NCBI RefSeq assembly: GCF_016743215.1
Contig: NZ_VRZC01000026.1
Location: forward strand, 1-32,379
Source of the DNA: Geminocystis sp. GBBB08
Lineage (GTDB): Bacteria > Cyanobacteriota > Cyanobacteriia > Cyanobacteriales > Cyanobacteriaceae
Direction of reading: 5' to 3'
DNA length: 32,379 nucleotides
The position numbers and the translations under genes are program-made. A model generated the notes under the pieces. It saw only the letters and a list, made by a program, of their open reading frames with translations. It was not told the origin of the DNA and made no database searches. Below are positions 17,049-22,860 of this stretch, one piece after another (position 1 is the first letter of the stretch; each line of letters opens with the position of its first letter).

Positions 17049-20000
17049 ATGACTTTAACGATTACTCAAACCAATTACGCAGAAAGAGATGTAGAAGGTA
17101 AAGTTGCTTTTTATGTTCTTCTCTGGAAACGGGAAGGAATCCCCCTTGATTTATTCGATAACTACTGGAAGGATGTTCACGGACCAGTATGTGCCAGATT
17201 ACCGGGACAATATCAGTATTGGCAGTTTCATGTTGCCCATAGTGAAAATGGTTTATTTCCTGAAATTAATGGGGTAAATTCTAATTTTGACCTTCAAGAT
17301 AATTTCAATGGTATTGCTGAATTAACCTTTAAAAATGAGAGCGATCGCAATACTTGGTTTACGGCGGCAGGAATTTTGATGGATGATGAACGAAATTTAT
17401 TTAAAAAAGCCATCGGTTATACCACCAGTGTTGGAAATTCCATTACCTATGTGGATGGTATCCCTGATGGTAAACCTAACGGAGTTGTTGGGGCTGTTAA
17501 ATATCATATATTAGTAAAAAAACAACCCAATGTTACCGTAGAGAATTTCCGTAATTATTTACGCAATACTTTCGCCCCCGCCCTTAGTCAATCTTCATCA
17601 ATTCTAAAATTCCGTTTACATTTGTTTGATGCCATTGATAATTCTCGCCCTGATGCTCCCGGTGTTATCCATTCTGAAGCTCAAGGAAAGGAATATGATG
17701 CCGCCTTTGAAATTGCCTTTGCTAATCAATTAGAGCGAGAAAAATTCTTTGCTTCTACCGAATATCAACAAGCAATTCAACAAGCCCCTCAATATTTACA
17801 ATTGTTACGTCCTTTTCCTGAACGGACTGCTTATACTTTTGTTTATGAAGGTAAAATGACTTTAGCAGGGGAAAGAAGCGCCAAAGTATCGGAATTAATC
17901 GCCAGTATTGGTGCAACTAATCAACTACAACCAGACATTACTAATCTTATGTTAAGCGGTACTTATCAAAACGGTCAAGCCGTAGTCAATAATAACGGTA
18001 ATGGTACTCATAACGGTAACGGAAAAGTGCCTTTAGAAGTTATCACCCAAGCGCCCCAAAGAACGGTTGCTCAACATTTACAAGGAGTTCAACATTTTGG
18101 GATTACCGTTAATAATCTCGATGTCGCCCTCGAATTTTATCTTGAAGTTTTAGGAGGTAAATTAGCCATCGGCGGTGATGGTTTTATCGGTGATGAATTA
18201 CATAATCTTCTCTTTCAAAAAGAGGAAATAGAGGCGAAGGAAAAAGGTATTGATTTAAAATCTCTTGGAGTACCAAGTATTCGAGATGGTAATAAAGAAG
18301 CCTTAGACGTGCGTTTTATCTCCTTTGGTAATACTTGCGTAGAGTTAATTCACTTCCGTAATGCTCATCTTGATGCTCATGCCCCGAACGTGTTTGAGGC
18401 GATTCCTTCTGGTATTGGTCATGTTAACGCCCCTCATATCTCCTTTTTCGTTAAAGATGATGTGGATTTGAATGAATTTGCGAGAATGTTAGAAGAAGAA
18501 TGTCATCGCCGAGGCATGACTAATGTCATTGCTAATCGTACTATTGAATTAACTTCGGAACAAGCAAGGGCAAAAGCACCTCATATCTATGCTAAAACGG
18601 AATTCCCTGGAGATTTTGACGGTTGGGCATTATTCTACTGTAAAGGACCTAACGGCGAACAGTTAGAATTTAACCAAGTCAGACGCACAGCCAAAGCTAA
18701 TTTTCTCCGAGCCCAAAAAGAATATAACCTCGCTAATGATAACCACTATTGGGGTTTAAATGGTAAAGGATTAAGTTCTGCTAATCAAGAATTAAGTGCC
18801 TATTATAGTATCCCTGTTAATGCTAGTTCTGAATTAGTGTGGACAATTCTCTTAGATAAGATAGAGAATCCGGGCAATTATATGCCTTCTCCTGTGGAAT
18901 ATACCAAAACCTTAGAAAAATATAGTGACGGTATGTTGAGGGAAGTTAAAACCTCTCAAATGCTCGTCAGAGAAAGAATTACCATTGATGAAGCGAACTT
19001 GAAAATTACCTACGATATTCTCAATTATCCAATGTTTCAACCTCGTTTTATCAATCAGGTAGTGCAACCTAATGAGCCGGGTAAGAATTTATTACCTCAG
19101 CTTATTAATATTTTTCAATTAACACCTTTAGTGGAAGGGGCACTAGATACTCCTGAAGCTCAATTGTTTATTCATGCCGCTAATCCCGAATTTATCGAGA
19201 AGGCAACTTTACACATTAAAAACATCATTGAAAAACAAAACCCAGTAAATGCTATGACACAAGCTACTATCACAAGTCCAACGACGGCTACCAATGAAGG
19301 TCCTTTATGTCAAATTGTTCGTCAAATGTTCCTCGCCGGGGAATCCATGAATGTCCAAAACTTCGTTAAATTTTACACTGAAGATGCTCATTATCAATTT
19401 AGTAATTTTCCTGTAGCCTATGGTCCTCAAGGCATTATTGACTCATCCCAAGGATTTTTACAAACGGTAGCCAAAGTTTATCACCATATTATGAAAATGT
19501 GGGAATTTGGTAACACCGTAATCTGTGAAATGGAAGTTACTTATATCCGTCATGACGGTAAAGTTTTCCGTTTACCTTGTTGTGACACCATCGTTTTTAA
19601 AGGAGATAAAGTCCAAGAATTACGCATTTTTATGGACATTATGCCCGTATTCAATACCCCTCAAGTTGGTTCTGAAGAAAGTGACGAAAAAGTTTTGCCC
19701 CAAGGAACGATTAGTGGAATTTTAGGCAAAATGTATGAGGCTTTACACGCTAGTAATTGGGAATTATTTAAAACCTTCTTTACCGATGATGTTTTATATA
19801 AAATTGGTGCAAATGATCCTGTCATCGGTCCAGAGGCGATCGCCGGTTTATTACAACATATCTATAAAACCCTGAAACTTACCACTCATAACCAACGAGG
19901 ATTCTGGGAAGTCGGTAATACCATCATCTTAGAAATGGATGCTAACTATGTTAACAAAAAAGATAAAACCTTTGTGCAAGTTCCTTGTACGGATATTTAC

Positions 20001-20072
20001 CGTTTCGATGGCGAGAAAATTTACGAATGGCGTGTTTATCCTGATGCTTCTAAAACAGGAGTAGTACTTTAA
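17049..20072 (+). CDS. Five-fold fusion: EthD-EthD-VOC-SRPBCC-SnoaL-SnoaL protein
   Basis: A 1007-residue fusion; I do not know a described homologue with this order. Residues about 14-135 and 145-270 are two EthD units nearly matching the protein at 15066. An Asn/Gly linker (about 310-330) follows. Residues about 345-550 form a glyoxalase/VOC domain with plausible metal ligands: His in QHFGITV, Glu in CVELIHF, His in PHISFFV, Glu in EQLEFNQ. Residues about 584-730 resemble an SRPBCC domain of the DUF1857/AtaL kind (AYYSIPVNASSELVW). Two SnoaL-like domains end it (about 753-872 and 888-1004). I chose ATG 17049, preceded by AGAGGA, over an earlier in-frame ATG inside the CMD gene. Every module is a fold used to hold or rearrange small, often aromatic, molecules. 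The substrate is unknown. Confidence 0.75.
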   Translation: MTLTITQTNYAERDVEGKVAFYVLLWKREGIPLDLFDNYWKDVHGPVCARLPGQYQYWQFHVAHSENGLFPEINGVNSNFDLQDNFNGIAELTFKNESDRNTWFTAAGILMDDERNLFKKAIGYTTSVGNSITYVDGIPDGKPNGVVGAVKYHILVKKQPNVTVENFRNYLRNTFAPALSQSSSILKFRLHLFDAIDNSRPDAPGVIHSEAQGKEYDAAFEIAFANQLEREKFFASTEYQQAIQQAPQYLQLLRPFPERTAYTFVYEGKMTLAGERSAKVSELIASIGATNQLQPDITNLMLSGTYQNGQAVVNNNGNGTHNGNGKVPLEVITQAPQRTVAQHLQGVQHFGITVNNLDVALEFYLEVLGGKLAIGGDGFIGDELHNLLFQKEEIEAKEKGIDLKSLGVPSIRDGNKEALDVRFISFGNTCVELIHFRNAHLDAHAPNVFEAIPSGIGHVNAPHISFFVKDDVDLNEFARMLEEECHRRGMTNVIANRTIELTSEQARAKAPHIYAKTEFPGDFDGWALFYCKGPNGEQLEFNQVRRTAKANFLRAQKEYNLANDNHYWGLNGKGLSSANQELSAYYSIPVNASSELVWTILLDKIENPGNYMPSPVEYTKTLEKYSDGMLREVKTSQMLVRERITIDEANLKITYDILNYPMFQPRFINQVVQPNEPGKNLLPQLINIFQLTPLVEGALDTPEAQLFIHAANPEFIEKATLHIKNIIEKQNPVNAMTQATITSPTTATNEGPLCQIVRQMFLAGESMNVQNFVKFYTEDAHYQFSNFPVAYGPQGIIDSSQGFLQTVAKVYHHIMKMWEFGNTVICEMEVTYIRHDGKVFRLPCCDTIVFKGDKVQELRIFMDIMPVFNTPQVGSEESDEKVLPQGTISGILGKMYEALHASNWELFKTFFTDDVLYKIGANDPVIGPEAIAGLLQHIYKTLKLTTHNQRGFWEVGNTIILEMDANYVNKKDKTFVQVPCTDIYRFDGEKIYEWRVYPDASKTGVVL

Positions 20073-20117
20073 ATATTATAAGTATTAAGCAGGTCTTTCA
20101 GTCTGATTAAATTCCAT

Positions 20118-20180
20118 AGGGGTTGAAGCAAAAAAAATTTAAAAAATCCTCAAAAATTTTAACCTCAATCCCTTTTTTTT
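20118..20180 (+). terminator. Possible intrinsic terminator after the EthD cluster
   Basis: Arms GGGGTTGA (20119-20126) and TCAATCCC (20165-20172) pair with one G-T, followed directly by eight T. The loop is long (about 38 nt) but can fold on itself through A/T runs. Confidence 0.45.
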
Positions 20181-20261
20181 GAAGTCATCATTTTGATTTA
20201 TTAACAGATTCAAATTATTACTTAGATCTTGCATCTCTATCATCAATTCTCGATGAGGATA

Positions 20262-20290
20262 GGGAAAAGGGAAAAGGGAAGAGGGAAAAG
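20262..20290. repeat. GGGAAAA heptanucleotide tandem repeat
   Basis: About four successive units of GGGAAAA with one G variant, of the same short tandem type as the other intergenic arrays. Confidence 0.75.
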
Positions 20291-20377
20291 TAATCAGAAT
20301 TGATTTTAAAACTCCTAAAATTGATTTTTCCCGTTTTGTTTCATTGGTATTATTGTATAGGAGTGATAGCACTTATC

Positions 20378-20412
20378 TTGACAAAGAGAAAATTTTAGAA
20401 TACTATAAGTAT
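20378..20412 (+). promoter_or_regulatory. Methyltransferase promoter with palindrome over the -10 box
   Basis: TTGACA (20378-20383), a 17-bp spacer and TACTAT (20401-20406) form a near-consensus promoter 36 bp before the methyltransferase ATG. The -10 lies in a perfect inverted repeat ATACT-ATA-AGTAT (20400-20412), a likely operator, perhaps for the controller protein encoded at 21899-22108. Confidence 0.6.
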
Positions 20413-20441
20413 CATTATTATTCAACAAATAGTGAAATATT

Positions 20442-21401
20442 ATGTCACAAAAGCCTATTAATAAAATTTTTCAGGGAGACTGTCGGGAAATCATGAAAAA
20501 CTTACCAGACAATTATATATCTGCTTGTATAACAGATCCACCTTACAATTATGAATTTATTGGGCATAAATGGGATAACTCAGAAATTCAACGCAGAATG
20601 GAAAGAATAAAAGATAAAAATAATAAGACTTTAGTTAAGAATATTCCCTATGGCAGTGGTTTAGCAGGAGGAGTAAGAAATGAGCGATGGTATCAAAAAA
20701 ATAGAGAAAATATTTTAGAATATCAAAATTGGTGTTTTGAGTGGGGAAAAGAGCTTTTTCATATTTGTAAACCCGGTGCAAATATTTTAGTTTTTAATAG
20801 TACTAGAACTGTTGCTCATGTCCAAATAGCCTTAGAAAATGCTGGTTTTTATGCTAGAGATATAATAGTTTATCGTCGATCGAGTGGTATTCCTAAAGGT
20901 ATTAATATTGAAAAAAAATTGAGTCAAGAAAACTATCCTAATCCAGAAAAATGGCATGGTTGGCATAGTTGTTTACGCAATGAATGGGAAGCTATTTGTG
21001 TTTTGCAAAAACCATTAAAAAATAATTATTATGATACTTTAACAGAGTATGAAACTGGGTTATTTTATACTCACACTTTAGGAGGTGGTTTTCAATCAAA
21101 TATATTAGAAAATATACCTAAAGAAAAAACAGAAGATTTTAATATTCATTGTACAGTTAAGCCTCTTAATTTAATGGAAAAATTAGTCAAAATTTTTGTC
21201 CCCAGAACTGAAAATAGTATTTTAATTGATCCTTTTGCCGGTTCCGGTACAACATTATTAGCGGCAAAAAATTATGATATTTCTTATATTGGTATTGAGA
21301 TAGTTCCCGAATATATTGAGATAATCAATAAAAGACTTAATCAAGAAAATTTTAACGGACAACAGCAAATTTTGCCTTTATACTCATCAGAAATTGCTTA
21401 A
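20442..21401 (+). CDS. Type II DNA methyltransferase (N6-adenine or N4-cytosine, beta-class order)
   Basis: A 319-residue S-adenosylmethionine-dependent DNA amino-methyltransferase. The catalytic motif IV DPPY is at 32-35, and the SAM-binding motif I DPFAGSGTTLL is near 263-273, the motif IV-before-I order of beta-class enzymes. The middle ~230 residues hold the target-recognition part. DPPY does not distinguish adenine from N4-cytosine modification. Its 3' end overlaps the converging nuclease gene by 50 bp, and a controller gene lies beyond, so it should protect the host in a type II system. A consensus promoter with an operator-like palindrome precedes it. No Shine-Dalgarno site. Low GC like the surroundings. 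The recognised sequence cannot be read from the protein. Confidence 0.9.
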   Translation: MSQKPINKIFQGDCREIMKNLPDNYISACITDPPYNYEFIGHKWDNSEIQRRMERIKDKNNKTLVKNIPYGSGLAGGVRNERWYQKNRENILEYQNWCFEWGKELFHICKPGANILVFNSTRTVAHVQIALENAGFYARDIIVYRRSSGIPKGINIEKKLSQENYPNPEKWHGWHSCLRNEWEAICVLQKPLKNNYYDTLTEYETGLFYTHTLGGGFQSNILENIPKEKTEDFNIHCTVKPLNLMEKLVKIFVPRTENSILIDPFAGSGTTLLAAKNYDISYIGIEIVPEYIEIINKRLNQENFNGQQQILPLYSSEIA

Positions 21402-21906
21402 GATCAAAACCGCTTATTTTTTGAATAAATTTAAAAGTATCATCTCCAGTATAAACATTCCAATTTCCTGTTTGACAAGCAGTTATTGCGGCAGGTAAAT
21501 TGTCGCCTCTTAAAATTAAAATTACCGGAATATATCCTAAATTTTTTAATTTCTTTCCGTCTTGTTTAAATCCTTTTAATGTTTTTGAATCTCCAGAGCC
21601 AATCCTGTATTTAGTATCAATAGCATAAGAATTAACTACTAAATCACACGGTTCATCATTAGCTATTCTCAGAGCAGGTTGAAAATTTTGACAATGTATT
21701 TTACATATTTCTACCACTAATTTTTGCCAATAAGTACCTAATTCTCGACTCCAATATTGCCTATTTTCAGCTTTTAATTCAGCAGTTAAATTAAATACAT
21801 CCATTAATAAATCATGTTCGGAATTGCCATTATTAAAAACTTTTTCTTCAAAGGATTTTTGATATTCTTCTAAAATACTTTCTAGGTTTTGATTAATATT
21901 AGTCAT
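21352..21906 (-). CDS. Putative type II restriction endonuclease (PD-(D/E)XK-like)
   Basis: A 184-residue protein, assigned by position and a nuclease-like core. D88 in DEPCDLVVNSYAIDTKYR and the D97-x-K99 pair (DTK) have the spacing of a PD-(D/E)XK metal site; E68 in KLVVEICK could be the supporting acid. Its ATG overlaps the controller gene's stop by 8 nt (ATGACTAA), so C and R are translationally coupled, as in controller-type R-M systems. Its last 50 bp are shared, antiparallel, with the methyltransferase 3' end. I do not recognise a named family, so the cut site is unknown. The frame is intact and of normal length for a small type II enzyme. Confidence 0.75.
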   Translation of the reverse strand: MTNINQNLESILEEYQKSFEEKVFNNGNSEHDLLMDVFNLTAELKAENRQYWSRELGTYWQKLVVEICKIHCQNFQPALRIANDEPCDLVVNSYAIDTKYRIGSGDSKTLKGFKQDGKKLKNLGYIPVILILRGDNLPAAITACQTGNWNVYTGDDTFKFIQKISGFDLKQFLMSIKAKFAVVR

Positions 21907-22108
21907 CTTTTAATAATTCAAAAAGTTTAACAGATAATGCTTGAGCAATTTTTTCCGCATTTATTAGGGTAATATTTCGTTCTCCTCTTTCTACCGCTCC
22001 AATATAAGTACGATGCAAAGCAGATTTTTCAGCTAATTCATTTTGAGACATCTTTTGTTGTTTTCTAATTTGTCTTATTTTTTCTCCAAATTTTCTCGTT
22101 ATATTCAT
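21899..22108 (-). CDS. Restriction-modification controller (C) protein, HTH_XRE type
   Basis: A 69-residue single-domain Cro/CI-type helix-turn-helix protein, with IRKQQKMSQNELAEKSALHR as the turn region and TYIGAVERGERNITLINAEK after it, the size and pattern of type II R-M controller proteins. Such proteins activate their own gene and the downstream nuclease after a delay, and often repress the methyltransferase. It heads a C-R operon overlapping by 8 nt. No Shine-Dalgarno sequence precedes the ATG; a leaderless start is common in this family. TTGACA lies at 22152-22147 and an inverted repeat AAGAG-N9-CTCTT just inside it. Confidence 0.9.
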   Translation of the reverse strand: MNITRKFGEKIRQIRKQQKMSQNELAEKSALHRTYIGAVERGERNITLINAEKIAQALSVKLFELLKDD

Positions 22109-22128
22109 AAATTTCGATCATAAATGAA

Positions 22129-22152
22129 AAGAGGTAGGAAAACTCTTGTCAA
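22129..22152 (-). promoter_or_regulatory. Candidate controller-gene promoter and operator
   Basis: On the minus strand TTGACA (22152-22147) can act as a -35 box. The overlapping inverted repeat AAGAG-N9-CTCTT (22129-22147) is a possible operator. The -10 is weak (TTTCAT at 17 bp), which suits an activator-dependent promoter. Confidence 0.35.
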
Positions 22153-22235
22153 CTCCAAATTAATTTTACTGCAAAAAGTACGTGCGGCTTTGCCCTACCT
22201 TTGGCATCGAACTCCTCTCCACTAGACGATCTCAT

Positions 22236-22356
22236 TTACTTATAATGAAAACGACAAGCTAAAATTCTTATTTTGTGATCAAAAACCTGATAAACTAAAC
22301 GATGTTCTTGATCAATTCTTTTTGACCAACATCCCGACAAATCATGTTTTAATGGC
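22236..22356 (-). pseudogene. C-terminal relic of a YoeB/Txe-type toxin gene
   Basis: The minus strand, ending at the stop 22238-22236, reads PLKHDLSGCWSKRIDQEHR followed by LVYQVFDHKIRILACRFHYK, the characteristic end of YoeB/Txe ribosome-dependent mRNA interferases (normally about 85 residues). The first half is missing; before PLKH the reading no longer matches and has no start. No antitoxin (YefM-like) gene is nearby. It overlaps the start of the ORF at 22352 on the other strand. Confidence 0.75.
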
Positions 22357-22576
22357 TGCAGAACATTGCGAATGGGTACTCAACAAGACAAATCGTGAAG
22401 ATTGGTGGCGCTCAATTAGAAATGCAGCTATTAATGACGCAGGAAATACCAATAGTGACTACTACTATAAACGTGCTGGAGAAAATTGTTCATGGGTGCT
22501 TCATCAGAAAAAACTGCCTGAATTATGGAAACAAATTGAATTAGCCGCAAGAAGAGACGTTTTTAAGGAATTTTAA
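22352..22576 (+). CDS. Unknown 74-residue ORF with two internal repeats
   Basis: I do not recognise it. From ATG 22352 it gives 74 residues; a longer reading from TTG 22322 would run over the toxin relic and is less likely. Two similar halves are visible: EHCEWVLNKTNREDWWRSIR with NAA, and ENCSWVLHQKKLPELWKQIE with LAA, both sharing the pattern xxCxWVLxxxxxxxxWxxI-xxAA. That conserved internal repeat favours a real coding origin, but there is no Shine-Dalgarno site and it sits between two toxin relics, so it may be a fragment of a longer repeat protein. Confidence 0.45.
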   Translation: MAAEHCEWVLNKTNREDWWRSIRNAAINDAGNTNSDYYYKRAGENCSWVLHQKKLPELWKQIELAARRDVFKEF

Positions 22577-22700
22577 TCGGTAAAACTCCACTCTTTATCC
22601 GAAAAACGAGAGAAAACTTCCCATGTAGATAGCACATCGTCTTCTGTTAAATAATAAATTTGTGTTAATTTTCCTGAGAAAAAAGCCTCTCCCAAAAAGA
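22573..22700 (-). pseudogene. C-terminal relic of a PIN-domain (VapC-like) toxin gene
   Basis: The minus strand, ending at the stop 22575-22573, reads LGEAFFSGKLTQIYYLTEDD, then VLSTWEVFSRFSDKEWSFTD-stop. The DKEWSFTD block matches the C-terminal part of PIN-domain VapC-type RNases, where SFTD carries a catalytic Asp. The N-terminal part is absent and an in-frame stop lies just upstream of the conserved stretch. The stop directly after SFTD also truncates the last helices. Confidence 0.6.
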
Positions 22701-22770
22701 TCGATTAAATTAGACGGTTGATTCATCTAAAATTTATTGAAATGTGCGGAATATGGTTTAAGTACAAAGT

Positions 22771-22800
22771 TTGACTAATTTTTAGAAATGATGTTATTAT
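22771..22800 (+). promoter_or_regulatory. Putative promoter of the giant surface-protein gene
   Basis: TTGACT (22771-22776), an 18-bp spacer and TATTAT (22795-22800) lie about 60 bp before the ATG at 22861. A small tandem repeat AATACCCAT follows (about 22804-22822) in the leader. Confidence 0.45.
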
Positions 22801-22860
22801 TCTAATACCCATAATACCCATAATTTTTTTCCTTTTTATCTGCGAATAGGACATCACTCA

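Larger units (their letters stand above)
20073..20441. other. Intergenic region between the EthD cluster and the methyltransferase
   Basis: A 369-bp space. It contains the possible terminator, a GGGAAAA heptamer run (20262-20290) and the methyltransferase promoter. A 77-codon minus-strand frame (20139-20372) spans the heptamer run and lacks family resemblance. Confidence 0.6.

Noticed and set aside
20139-20372. 77-codon minus-strand frame upstream of the methyltransferase
   Set aside because: It spans the GGGAAAA repeat and the terminator region; composition is that of repeat text. A decayed gene fragment cannot be fully excluded.
22180-22235. A functional tRNA gene
   Set aside because: No anticodon arm or acceptor stem can be formed; only partial D-arm and T-loop-like text is present.
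22322-22351. TTG start for the small ORF at 22352
   Set aside because: The extra ten codons lie antisense to the conserved YoeB-like relic, so the in-frame ATG is the more likely start.
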